This document shows positions 47,833 through 56,467 of a stretch of 64,000 nucleotides of DNA, piece by piece. Where the stretch lies: contig CACGLH010000002.1 of assembly GCA_902573735.1 (NCBI GenBank), positions 62,001 to 126,000 on the forward strand. Direction: 5' to 3'. The position numbers and the translations under genes were made by a program. Each line of letters starts with the position of its first letter. Within the stretch, counting starts at the first letter, position 1. Under the pieces are notes generated by a model. That model did no database searches. It saw nothing but the letters and a program-made list of their open reading frames with translations, and was not told where the DNA came from. This DNA comes from an uncultured Alphaproteobacteria bacterium. Its GTDB lineage: Bacteria; Pseudomonadota; Alphaproteobacteria; Rhodobacterales; Rhodobacteraceae.

Positions 47833-48675
47833 ATGAAAATAATTCCAATATCAAAAGAATTACACCGAGATTGGTGCTACATTGGATTGCCTCACTATCT
47901 TCACACACAAAATGACGCTATTGCACCAATAGTTATGGCCGAAATTAGTAAACTTATTGTAACAAACCCTATTATATTTTTAGATCAAGATCAGTTAGGG
48001 TTGTTTAGCTTGCAAGGTTTAGTACCTGGCAGAAATATAATGATTGATAAATCTGGTAAATGGCTGGGTAATTATGTTCCAGCTCGATACAGATCTCTTC
48101 CTTTTATTTTGGCCACTGATACAGGTGGAAAAATTGGCGATGACAAACTTTTATGCTTTATTAGTGATTTAAACTGTGTCGCTAAGGAATTTAAAGAAAA
48201 TAGTACAAAGATATTTAATGACAAAGCCGAATTATCTGAAGATATGAGCCGAGTGATGAAATTTCTTCAAAGTATTGATCAAAACGAGCAACTAACAAAA
48301 AAAGCTCTGCTATCTATTAAAAATGCTGATATCTTGGAAGACTGGACTATTTCTTTAAAACTATCTGATGGAGAGAAAAAATTTTCTGGATTAAAAAAAG
48401 TAAATATTGAAAAATTAAAATCACTTCCCGGTAAAGCTCTGGAGGAATTGAATAAAACTGGAGCATTGGATATTTGTTTTGCAAGTCATTTTTCCTTAAC
48501 AAATATTGAAAAGCTTAGAAATTTGGTAATTTCGCAATCCGTTGAAAAAGATAAAAATCAACCTGAATCATCCATTGAAACTCTTAGAGATAAGACAATT
48601 AAAAAACAAAAAGAAGCAAAAAAAGAAGAAATGGATAATTTGGTAAGAAATTTGCTTTTAGATGATGAAATATAA
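47833..48675 (+). CDS. SapC family protein
   Basis: 280 residues from ATG 47833; a TTG three codons upstream (47824) is also possible. The SapC signature is clear: LFSLQGLVPGRNIMIDKSGKW, LGNYVPARYRSLPFIL, and the C-terminal FLQSIDQN / ISLKLSDGEKKFSGLKKVNIEKLKSLP region with a late LAS.FSL.NIEKL segment. A family-atypical tail of about 50 residues is rich in Lys/Glu (KKQKEAKKEEMDN). SapC was first named for the Campylobacter fetus S-layer locus; its biochemical role is not established as far as I know. No signal peptide, so likely cytosolic. It sits divergently from the S-layer-like gene and 56 bases before the DUF6447 gene, beside a T1SS operon, which supports a role in surface-protein biogenesis. 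Confidence 0.85.
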   Translation: MKIIPISKELHRDWCYIGLPHYLHTQNDAIAPIVMAEISKLIVTNPIIFLDQDQLGLFSLQGLVPGRNIMIDKSGKWLGNYVPARYRSLPFILATDTGGKIGDDKLLCFISDLNCVAKEFKENSTKIFNDKAELSEDMSRVMKFLQSIDQNEQLTKKALLSIKNADILEDWTISLKLSDGEKKFSGLKKVNIEKLKSLPGKALEELNKTGALDICFASHFSLTNIEKLRNLVISQSVEKDKNQPESSIETLRDKTIKKQKEAKKEEMDNLVRNLLLDDEI

Positions 48676-48731
48676 CTTGTTTGATTATTAAAATTAGTTA
48701 TAAATAGATTAATTTTAGATGGAGGTATATA

Positions 48732-48965
48732 ATGGCTAAAATTAAGTTAGACGATGTTGAGTATGATACTGAAGACATGTCTGATAATGCAAAAGCTCAA
48801 TTAGCATCACTTCAATTCAATGAAGCACATATCAATAGATTAAAAAATGAATTGGCAATTGCCGACACTGCTAAAATTGCGTATGTAAATGCTTTAAAAA
48901 GAGAATTAGAATCTGGTGACAAAGTTAAAGCAGACAACAACAAAGACAAGACTAAAAAGAAATAA
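48732..48965 (+). CDS. DUF6447-like small protein
   Basis: 77 residues; GGAGGT at 48721 gives a good ribosome binding site 6 bases before ATG 48732. The sequence has the small-protein layout IKLDDVEYDTEDMSDNAKAQ followed by a coiled helix (NRLKNELAIADTAKIAYVNALKREL), which I associate with DUF6447, and ends in a Lys-rich tail. No signal peptide. Such proteins are of unknown function. It is 56 bases after the sapC-like gene (same strand) and ends 5 bases from the convergent T1SS operon. I infer a cytosolic accessory of surface-protein production. Confidence 0.75.
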   Translation: MAKIKLDDVEYDTEDMSDNAKAQLASLQFNEAHINRLKNELAIADTAKIAYVNALKRELESGDKVKADNNKDKTKKK

Positions 48966-48970
48966 ATAAT

Positions 48971-50152
48971 TTACAGCAGTGGTTTTCCATTAAGAAAAAT
49001 TGCATTGCCTTGTACTTTAATACTTGCTTTATGATCAAAATCTTCACCCCCTTGAGAAGTATCACTTAAAAGTGCTCCTAAGATCACTCCTCCAATTAAG
49101 GGGTCTATTATACCTGATAATATAACTTTAGAAATAATATCAGCAGTATTTTTTGTCTTTATTTCACTTTCTATAATTTGCGGGCAACCTGCTCTCGGTG
49201 TCACACAATAACCATTACCTGAAAAATTAAAATTACCATCACTTTGCTTAAACTGTAAGTGAGTGTCAATAACATCAGTCATTCGGCCACATTTTGCATT
49301 ATTATTCATAATATCTTTTAATTGGCAAAAGGCTTGTTCATTTTTCCAAACCCCTGTCGCCTCAAGTTTTAAAGAATTACCTATTTTTCCTAAAGGGGAT
49401 GAAAGATTCATAACATCAATAGCGAGAGGCAAAATCCAGTTATCTTTTACAAATAGATTAAAATTAAGAGAAATTTCATCACTATTTAACTTTCGGTTGG
49501 GATTACCTGCTCCTAAGGCGCTTAAGTCAAACAAACTTTTTTTAGCATCCATCTCGACTTTCAAATCTTCAGCAATTTTTGTATTTAGATTTATAGAAGA
49601 CAACTGAACTGAAACAGGACCTTTAGGCAGAATAAAGTTAGCCTCTAAATCCTCAATTTGGGCAGATACAGACTTTTCAAAATTGGTAAGACCTTTAACA
49701 AGGAAATCTAAGTTTGAAATAAATGATTTGTCTAAACCTTCTATTTCTTTAATTTTTCCAAATACACTCATATTATCAGTATTAAAATTCTCCAAAACAA
49801 CCTCTGCCATGAGGTCTTTTATCTTAAATTCTAATTGATCTTGGGAAACAAGACCTTCCTTAATTGATATTTGAGCTGGCTTTTTCAGATTAAGGTTCGG
49901 TTCAATAATTAAATGATCCAAAAATATTTTTGTATTTGTATTAGTTCTTTCATAAACAAGATCTTTATATAAAACACCCATTCTTGCAGTTGAAGATATT
50001 TCTCCAATTTTTAGTGTTGCATCATCAGGTAACATAGACGCCAACTGACCTTTTACCCATTCTGGTAAAAAAATCCTGACACCTCCATAAAGGGGAACTA
50101 AGAGAAGTGAAAGAATAATAATAAAATATCCAATAAATCGAAAAAAACGCAT
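48971..50152 (-). CDS. Membrane-anchored periplasmic protein in the T1SS operon, AsmA/GspN-like
   Basis: 393 residues. One N-terminal membrane segment (FIGYFIIILSLLLVPLYGGV, about 6-25) is followed by a periplasmic region of alternating beta strands with conserved-looking phrases such as ATLKIGEISSTARMGVLYKDL and SVQLSSINLNTKI. The layout resembles AsmA-like or GspN-like beta proteins that span or bind at the periplasm. Cys pairs near KCGRM and YCVTPRAGCP may form disulfides. A hydrophobic glycine-rich stretch (VILSGIIDPLIGGVILGALL) near residues 342-361 is probably amphipathic or membrane-associated. It is the last gene of the operon, 13 bases after the HlyD-type gene, so it is likely a dedicated fourth component of this secretion system. 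Family assignment is by general pattern only. Confidence 0.6.
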   Translation of the reverse strand: MRFFRFIGYFIIILSLLLVPLYGGVRIFLPEWVKGQLASMLPDDATLKIGEISSTARMGVLYKDLVYERTNTNTKIFLDHLIIEPNLNLKKPAQISIKEGLVSQDQLEFKIKDLMAEVVLENFNTDNMSVFGKIKEIEGLDKSFISNLDFLVKGLTNFEKSVSAQIEDLEANFILPKGPVSVQLSSINLNTKIAEDLKVEMDAKKSLFDLSALGAGNPNRKLNSDEISLNFNLFVKDNWILPLAIDVMNLSSPLGKIGNSLKLEATGVWKNEQAFCQLKDIMNNNAKCGRMTDVIDTHLQFKQSDGNFNFSGNGYCVTPRAGCPQIIESEIKTKNTADIISKVILSGIIDPLIGGVILGALLSDTSQGGEDFDHKASIKVQGNAIFLNGKPLL

Positions 50153-50165
50153 TATATTGACCTTA

Positions 50166-51470
50166 TCAATCTGTAAAAGCTCTTTCTTTAACTTTTAACA
50201 TAGGCTGCCATATATAATCAAAAATAGTCCTTTTTCCAGCTAAAACGTCTATTGATGCAACCATGCCAGGTAAAATCTCTATTTCAGATCCATCGTCTTC
50301 ATATAAAGTACTATCAATAGAGACATCCACTAAATAATGACTTAACCCCGTAGCTTTATCTTCAACTGCATCAGCTGACACTCTTAAAACTTCACCATCA
50401 ATAGTTCCATACCTGGAAGCATCGTAAGCTGTGAGACTTATTCTCACCGTTTGTTTGGGTTGAATATAAGCAATATCTTTAGGATCAATCTTTCCTTCTA
50501 CAATAAGATCATCACCTGTGGGAACAATTTCTAAAATGATATCCCCCGGCTTGACAAATCCACCAATAGTTTCGAAATTCAATCTATTGATAACTCCTTG
50601 CACAGGAGATTTTAATTGAGTTCGTGCAACTCTATCTTTCAAAGCAGGAATTCGAGATTCAACCTCTGCTATTTGTGAGATAATTTCTGACAGTTCAGAT
50701 TGGCTTTTAGTGGTGTAAGATTGTTTCGCAGATGATATTTGGTCTTGAACCTCCAATATAGAAGTTTGAAATCTATATTTGGAAGCAATTGCTGACTCAA
50801 TTTTTCCTTCAAAATCTTTTGCCTGCCTTTGTAATGTTAACAGTTCTGTCTCCGGATATTGTTGTAATTTAACTAAAGGCTCAACAATAGAAATTTGTTT
50901 TTCTACAAATTGCAGAGTTTCACTTGTCGTTTCAATAGTTACATCAACTTCGTTTAATTGTTGTTTTCTTTGGGTTAGTTGTTGTTTAAGAACTGACAGC
51001 TGTGCATTTAAATCAGCCTTTCTTGCTGAAAAAAGAGCTTTTTCAACTGTTACTACAGTTGGTGACATGTCCACCAAATTACCAGAGAATTCGGGTTCTT
51101 CTCCAAGAACTTCTGACGACAATCTTATTTCCTGTATTCTCAAACTAGTCAGTCTTTGAAGGGCTTGATCATAAGAAGTTTTAGCGTCTATAGGATCTAT
51201 TTCAAATAATAATTCTCCTTTTTCAACTTTTTGAGATGTTTCTACAAATCTAGCTTTAATAACTCCTCCTTCTGATGCTTGAACAAGTTGGTTTTGTAAA
51301 GAAGATACAATTTTCCCTTGACCTCTCGTAACATTATCAAGTTCGGTTACATTTGCCCAAAATAAAAGAATGCATATTAAAGCAATTATTACAAAAAGTA
51401 ATAAAGATCCTAAAATCCCTGTAGATCCTGAAAGTTCTTTTGATAATTTATTAAAATCTGTAGCAGGCAT
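50166..51470 (-). CDS. T1SS periplasmic adaptor (HlyD family membrane fusion protein)
   Basis: 434 residues. A short cytosolic N-terminus, one membrane segment (ILGSLLLFVIIALICILLFWA, about 19-39), then the biotinyl-lipoyl half (VTRGQGKIVSSLQNQLVQA, GGVIKARFVETSQKVEKGELL), a long coiled-coil hairpin rich in Gln/Glu/Lys (about 100-275), the second lipoyl half (SPVQGVINRLNFETIGGFVKPGD) and the beta-barrel domain (DPKDIAYIQPKQTVRISLTAYD). HlyD proteins bridge the inner-membrane ABC exporter and the TolC-type channel. It starts 9 bases after the ABC gene stop, so translation is probably coupled. The length is normal for the family. Confidence 0.93.
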   Translation of the reverse strand: MPATDFNKLSKELSGSTGILGSLLLFVIIALICILLFWANVTELDNVTRGQGKIVSSLQNQLVQASEGGVIKARFVETSQKVEKGELLFEIDPIDAKTSYDQALQRLTSLRIQEIRLSSEVLGEEPEFSGNLVDMSPTVVTVEKALFSARKADLNAQLSVLKQQLTQRKQQLNEVDVTIETTSETLQFVEKQISIVEPLVKLQQYPETELLTLQRQAKDFEGKIESAIASKYRFQTSILEVQDQISSAKQSYTTKSQSELSEIISQIAEVESRIPALKDRVARTQLKSPVQGVINRLNFETIGGFVKPGDIILEIVPTGDDLIVEGKIDPKDIAYIQPKQTVRISLTAYDASRYGTIDGEVLRVSADAVEDKATGLSHYLVDVSIDSTLYEDDGSEIEILPGMVASIDVLAGKRTIFDYIWQPMLKVKERAFTD

Positions 51471-51479
51471 AATAAAATC

Positions 51480-53675
51480 CTAACTCTTATTTGAACCCAT
51501 AAGTTTCTCTGGCGAATCGTCTGCCACTAATAAACCTCTATCAATGACTAAGACACGTGAAGCCAACCTTACTAAAGTATTTCTATGTGTAATAGCGACC
51601 AATGTCTTATTCTCCATCCATCCAGTAAGATTATCTAGCACAGCTTTTTCTGTTGCTGTATCCATAGAACTGGTAGGTTCGTCAAGAATTAATAAAGAAG
51701 GTTTGTGTAAAATAGACCTAGCCAAATTAATTGACTGCCTTTGACCTCCTGACAGACCTTCCCCTCTTTCTTTAAGCTGAAAATCGTAACCAGAAGGATT
51801 TTGCCTTACAAATTCATCAACACCAGCAATTCTAGCGATTTCAAGAATGTGTTCGTCAGAATATTGTACAAAGCCCATTTGAATATTTTCTTTTACAGAG
51901 CCTGAAAAAAGCCATGTCTCCTGAAGCATAAAGCCAACGTTTCTGCGTAAATCAGCAGAATCAATCTGACGAATATCAACTCCATCAATTAAAATTGATC
52001 CTACGTCCGGTTCATACAAACCTGCAAGCAATCGCGCGATTGTTGATTTACCTGAACCCATTTTACCTACTATAACAACTTTTTCACCAGGTTTTACTAT
52101 AAAACTTAGATCTCGAAGTGTTGGTTCATTTGCCCCTGGATAAGTAAAAGAAACATTTTTGAATTCAATTTCACCTTTTAAATTGGGCCTACTTAAAGGA
52201 TTTTCTAAATTACCACCATCTTTTCTTTTTAGCATTAACTCATTAATAGATTTATATGCTGTACGAGCAGAATTAACCCTAGTTAATGCATTTGCTAATT
52301 GTGAAAGTGGCGCTAACGTTCTCCCACACAAAATAACAACCGCTATCAATGCGCCCATTGTTACAATGCCATCTTGAATAAGAAAAACACCATAAAATAT
52401 AATTCCAATTTGCGCGAATTGCTGTACAGACGCTGCTGAGTTTATCGCAAACTGAGAAATCATTCTGCTTCTAAATCCTAAATCCGATTGAGAATTACTA
52501 GCCTCCTCAAAACGCTTACGCATCAAACCTGCAGATCCCGTGGCTTTTATTGTCTCCAAACCGTTAAGTGTTTCAACTAATACCCCTTGCTTCGACATTC
52601 CACTTTTCATCCCCTGTACACTTAAACGGGCCAAAAATGGTTGAACTACTATTCCAGTAAGCATGACTACAGGCACACAAATTAATGGTATCATGGCCAA
52701 CGGGCCACCAATAAGTGAAATAATGTAAATAAATAAAAATATAAACGGTAAATCAACAACTGCCACAAGAGTAGCTGATGTAAAGAAATCTCTCAGACTT
52801 TCAAACTCTCTTACCGTGCTTGCTAAAGCTCCTGATTTATCATTTTTCGTTGCTAAGTTCATTTCCATTAATTGATTAAATATAAGCCTCGACATTCTAG
52901 AATCTGCTCTTTTTCCAGCTCTATCGATAAAGTTTGCTCTTAACATTTTTATCAGGAAATCAAATCCTAAAGCGATAATAACGCCTATAGTCAGTGCAAT
53001 TAATGACTCAATAGCTTGATTAGGCACTACCCTATCGTAGACTACCATGATAAATAAGGAAGAGGACAGACCTAGAAAATTTGAAACAGCCGCTGCTAAA
53101 ATTACCTGAGCATATGTCCACTTACTTTGCCTTAAAGAACTCCAAAACCAATCAATTTTGTTTTTTTTACCTGTTTCTCTTTGTTGACGTCTATTTTGAA
53201 CTAGTAAAATTCCATCATTATAAATTTTTCTAAACTCTTTCTCGTCATATTTAGAAAACTTATTTTCTGATTTTTCATCGTATAAGACGTACTCTTTTTT
53301 GGGATCAACATTCACTATTACTGCTGTTTTACCACCTTTAAGTTCAACAATGGCTGGGCAGTGCCCTTGAGAAAGTTTGCGTAATTTTAACTGCCCAACG
53401 TTTGCAGTAAATTCAAGATTTTCAAGTGCAGATACAGCATCTGTATAGCCAAATTCACCTTCCGTAACATCTGCCATATCACGTATCGAAGAAATGCTTC
53501 TTTCAAGCCCATTCATCCTAAGAAGAATTTGAAGACTTGATAACAGCGATAATTCTTTACTAGCGTGATCAGAAGTATCTATAGCCTCTTCCTTATTTAT
53601 TTTCTTAACTGAAGCCTCTAATTTATTTTTAGATACATCTTTGGGTTTTATTTTCTCAGACCCTTTTACACTCAT
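51480..53675 (-). CDS. T1SS ABC exporter ATPase/permease with C39-like domain (HlyB/LapB type)
   Basis: 731 residues. After about 40 charged residues comes a C39-peptidase-like domain (about 40-150: SLLSSLQILLRMNGLERS, GQLKLRKLSQGHCPAIVEL) that lacks the catalytic Cys near its start, so it is a binding rather than cutting domain, as in HlyB and LapB. The membrane domain spans about 170-470. The nucleotide-binding domain has Walker A GKMGSGKST (Lys543), the signature LSGGQRQ, Walker B LLILDEPTSS (Asp665, Glu666) and a switch His in ITHRNT. It moves unfolded RTX-type proteins to the outside in one step. ATG 53675 follows GGAAAG; it is the second gene of the operon after the TolC-like gene (27 bases apart). 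Confidence 0.95.
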   Translation of the reverse strand: MSVKGSEKIKPKDVSKNKLEASVKKINKEEAIDTSDHASKELSLLSSLQILLRMNGLERSISSIRDMADVTEGEFGYTDAVSALENLEFTANVGQLKLRKLSQGHCPAIVELKGGKTAVIVNVDPKKEYVLYDEKSENKFSKYDEKEFRKIYNDGILLVQNRRQQRETGKKNKIDWFWSSLRQSKWTYAQVILAAAVSNFLGLSSSLFIMVVYDRVVPNQAIESLIALTIGVIIALGFDFLIKMLRANFIDRAGKRADSRMSRLIFNQLMEMNLATKNDKSGALASTVREFESLRDFFTSATLVAVVDLPFIFLFIYIISLIGGPLAMIPLICVPVVMLTGIVVQPFLARLSVQGMKSGMSKQGVLVETLNGLETIKATGSAGLMRKRFEEASNSQSDLGFRSRMISQFAINSAASVQQFAQIGIIFYGVFLIQDGIVTMGALIAVVILCGRTLAPLSQLANALTRVNSARTAYKSINELMLKRKDGGNLENPLSRPNLKGEIEFKNVSFTYPGANEPTLRDLSFIVKPGEKVVIVGKMGSGKSTIARLLAGLYEPDVGSILIDGVDIRQIDSADLRRNVGFMLQETWLFSGSVKENIQMGFVQYSDEHILEIARIAGVDEFVRQNPSGYDFQLKERGEGLSGGQRQSINLARSILHKPSLLILDEPTSSMDTATEKAVLDNLTGWMENKTLVAITHRNTLVRLASRVLVIDRGLLVADDSPEKLMGSNKS

Positions 53676-53702
53676 ATTCTTTCCAAAATTTTGATGATTT
53701 AA

Positions 53703-55133
53703 TTAATAAGCTTTCCAGCCTATTTCATTGGTTAATCCATGTGTCAAAGCACGAATTCTATAACTAGATATTTTTAATTCTGCCTCTGCATTTATTTGTT
53801 GTATTATATTTTCTGCAAGAGTTACCTCAGCATTAAGTACATCTTGAATTTTACTACGGCCAGAAACTAATTGATCTTTCGAAGTATCCCTAACATCTGT
53901 TGACAAATTTACAAGATCAAGTGTTGCCATATAAGTTTCCTTAGCACCGATATATGTTTCAATAGCAACATTCAGTTGCGACTCCAATTCATTCTGGATA
54001 GTTAGTTTCTGTTGTTTCGCTTCTTTTATTTTAGCTTTAAATGCTTCAATTTGGGAATCTAACCTTCCCCCATCATTAAAAACATAATTTACAAGTATGC
54101 CAACATTACCAGTACTTTCATCTATCGTGTCTTCAGCTGGAGCTGATATTCCAGCATTCATAGTTACATTAGCTTTTTTTTGAGCTTTTAATGTTTTGTA
54201 ATCATTCATTAAGGAACTTATTAAAAGATCCTGAGCCTTGATTACCGCTGACTTTTTTAACATTTGATTAATAGCATTTTTACCTAATAAAACATTTCTG
54301 GTTTTTAAATCCTCCACACTATTAACGTCACCACCCGGAAATATTTCAAGAAAAAGTGCTTTGGCAGCTTTTTTTTCTGCTACTGATCTAGTATTAGAAA
54401 CTACAAGTTTTGAGTAATCCTGTTGAGCTTTTAAAATCATAGCCTTATCAGATAAACCAGATAAAGAAATATTTTTAATTTGACCTAAAATAGGTTCAGC
54501 TAAAGATAATCCACGGTCATAGACCTCCAAAATCTTATTTTGCCGATTAAGATTTATCAATATTTCGTATGCTCTTAAGGCAATTGTTTCTGCCTGTATT
54601 TCTGCTTGAACCTTTGAGAGTTGATATTTTTCTTTTTGGGACAAAACAGTATAGTCAATTGCACCAAAGTCATACAATAATTTTGAAAGATTTATAGATC
54701 CTACAGCACCCGCAGTATTGGAAGAATTATCCCTAGTAATTCCACCTAAAGCTTGAAAAGATATCTGAGTTTTCTTTCCTGATTCAACCGTATTTATTGC
54801 CAATTTAGAAGCCTTTACATTTGACAAAGCCGATCGAACGGAGGGATGGTAATTAACCGCAGAACGCAAATTATATTTACTATTTTTTTGTGAAAACTTT
54901 TTAAATTTGGGCTTATTTACTAATATATTTAATGGCTCATCTTCCATTACATTTGAAAAATTTTTATCAAGTAAAGTTTTCCAAAATGGTTGCTTTATAT
55001 CAGATTTTTGACTGTCATTGTTAAATAATTGACTTATTAGATTTGAATTATCTTTTCTATTTGTCTGACAGCTAGAAAGAAAAACAATTATAAAAAATAC
55101 TAAAATATTTTTAATAATAATTTGCAAAAACAA
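53703..55133 (-). CDS. TolC-family outer-membrane channel of the T1SS (lipoprotein form)
   Basis: 476 residues from a TTG start at 55133; no in-frame ATG is nearby upstream. The N-terminus has a hydrophobic stretch ending in FLSSC (Cys22), a good lipobox, so the protein is probably lipidated, which E. coli TolC is not. The body has two helix-rich OEP repeats: the first begins around NYHPSVRSALSNVKASKLAI, the second around QKKANVTMNAGISAPAEDT, with paired beta segments (GAVGSINLSKLLYDFGA, NVGILVNYVFNDGGRL). The YHP motif and the DFG/NDGG turns are usual in the family. First gene of the T1SS operon, divergent from the glycosyltransferase gene at 55329 with 195 bases between. Confidence 0.9.
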   Translation of the reverse strand: MFLQIIIKNILVFFIIVFLSSCQTNRKDNSNLISQLFNNDSQKSDIKQPFWKTLLDKNFSNVMEDEPLNILVNKPKFKKFSQKNSKYNLRSAVNYHPSVRSALSNVKASKLAINTVESGKKTQISFQALGGITRDNSSNTAGAVGSINLSKLLYDFGAIDYTVLSQKEKYQLSKVQAEIQAETIALRAYEILINLNRQNKILEVYDRGLSLAEPILGQIKNISLSGLSDKAMILKAQQDYSKLVVSNTRSVAEKKAAKALFLEIFPGGDVNSVEDLKTRNVLLGKNAINQMLKKSAVIKAQDLLISSLMNDYKTLKAQKKANVTMNAGISAPAEDTIDESTGNVGILVNYVFNDGGRLDSQIEAFKAKIKEAKQQKLTIQNELESQLNVAIETYIGAKETYMATLDLVNLSTDVRDTSKDQLVSGRSKIQDVLNAEVTLAENIIQQINAEAELKISSYRIRALTHGLTNEIGWKAY

Positions 55134-55328
55134 ATCCCATTTAATTTCATTTTAAAATCTAAGAACTAAACTAAACTATGTAAATAATTTATCCAATGAT
55201 TTTTTTTAAAAAAATTAGCTTCAAAATTTTTCAATATTTACTTAAAGTACTGGTATCACGGATTAAATTTTTATTAAACTTATTATTTAAGTTTTTGTTT
55301 ATTAGAAAAGTATCAATTTAAATTAAAT

Positions 55329-56450
55329 ATGAAAACTCTGGAAAGATTAAATGAATCAAAATTAACAGTTGTGATTCCAACTTTTAATGAAGTAGAAAAC
55401 ATTCCTCTAATCTTAAGAAAGATCGAAGATACTCTAAAAAATGTTAACTTTGAAATTATATTCGTAGATGACAATAGTAGCGATGGTTCAATTGAAAAAA
55501 TAAGAGAACTTGAAACAGAAAAAAGAAATATTTCTCTTTTGCATAGAATTGGACGACGGGGACTATCTGGTGCATGTATAGAGGGAATGCTTGCAGCTAA
55601 ATCTGAATTAGTCGCCATAATCGATTGTGATTTACAACATGATGATACAAAACTTATAGATATGTTAGAAAAATTTGATAATCAAAAAGATTTAGATTTA
55701 GTCATAGGAAGTAGATACAACGATACTGGAAAATCGAAGGATGGATTTAATACAATTAGAAAGTTAGGAAGTGAATTTGCAATATTTCTAACAAAAAAAC
55801 TACTTAGAATACATACTACGGACCCAATGAGTGGTTTTTTTATGGTTAAGAAAAAAAGCTTACTTCTAATAATTAACAAACTCCAACCAAATGGATTTAA
55901 AATCCTGGCAGATATAATAGCTTGTAGTAACAGAAATCTAAAAAAATGGGAGATAACAGAAGTTGGATATGAATTTAAAAAGAGAACTTCAGGTCAAAGT
56001 AAAATGAGTTTAATAGTTATTTTAGAGTTTTTGGGATTGATACTGTCTCATCTATCTAGAGGGTTATTATCTATAAGATTTATTCTATTTTTAATGGTAG
56101 GACTATCAGGAGTACTTGTTCAATTACTTTCTACCTTTTTATCTTTGAAATTATCTTTAGAGCCATACATTTTTGCACATTCCGTGGGTGTATTTATGGC
56201 AATGACTAGCAATTATTATTTTAACAATTTGTTAACTTATAAAGATAGACCTCTTTCGGGTTTCAGTTTTTTTAGAGGTTTGTTTTCATTTTATTTAATT
56301 TGTTCAGCAGGTGCTTTAGCTAACATTAGTACTGCAAAACTTTTCTATGATTACACAGAAATTTGGGTGCTTTCTTCACTAATGGGTGCAATCTTAGGTG
56401 CGGTGTGGAATTTTATATTTAGTTCTATTTTTACATGGAAGGTTCGTTAA
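55329..56450 (+). CDS. Polyprenyl-phosphate glycosyltransferase (GT2, DPM1-like) fused to a GtrA-like membrane domain
   Basis: 373 residues. The GT-A domain (about 10-235) shows VVIPTFNEVENI, the nucleotide-sugar Asp motif VDDNSSDGS (46-54), DCDLQHDD (99-106, metal-binding) and GSRYND, as in dolichol-phosphate mannosyltransferases. The C-terminal 125 residues have about four membrane segments and a pattern fitting GtrA flippase-like proteins (SIRFILFLMVGLSGVLVQL, FSFYLICSAGALAN). The enzyme would put a hexose on undecaprenyl phosphate and the fused domain would help flip or position it. The next gene, 17 bases on, is a GT39-type transferase that uses such lipid-linked sugars, so the pair likely decorates lipid A, LPS or secreted proteins. 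Confidence 0.88.
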   Translation: MKTLERLNESKLTVVIPTFNEVENIPLILRKIEDTLKNVNFEIIFVDDNSSDGSIEKIRELETEKRNISLLHRIGRRGLSGACIEGMLAAKSELVAIIDCDLQHDDTKLIDMLEKFDNQKDLDLVIGSRYNDTGKSKDGFNTIRKLGSEFAIFLTKKLLRIHTTDPMSGFFMVKKKSLLLIINKLQPNGFKILADIIACSNRNLKKWEITEVGYEFKKRTSGQSKMSLIVILEFLGLILSHLSRGLLSIRFILFLMVGLSGVLVQLLSTFLSLKLSLEPYIFAHSVGVFMAMTSNYYFNNLLTYKDRPLSGFSFFRGLFSFYLICSAGALANISTAKLFYDYTEIWVLSSLMGAILGAVWNFIFSSIFTWKVR

Positions 56451-56467
56451 TAGATATTGGATAAATT

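Noticed and set aside
51480-53675. Active C39 bacteriocin peptidase domain in the ABC exporter
   Set aside because: The catalytic Cys at the start of the domain is absent (SLLSSLQILLRMNG); it is a C39-like domain, and no double-glycine leader peptides were found nearby.
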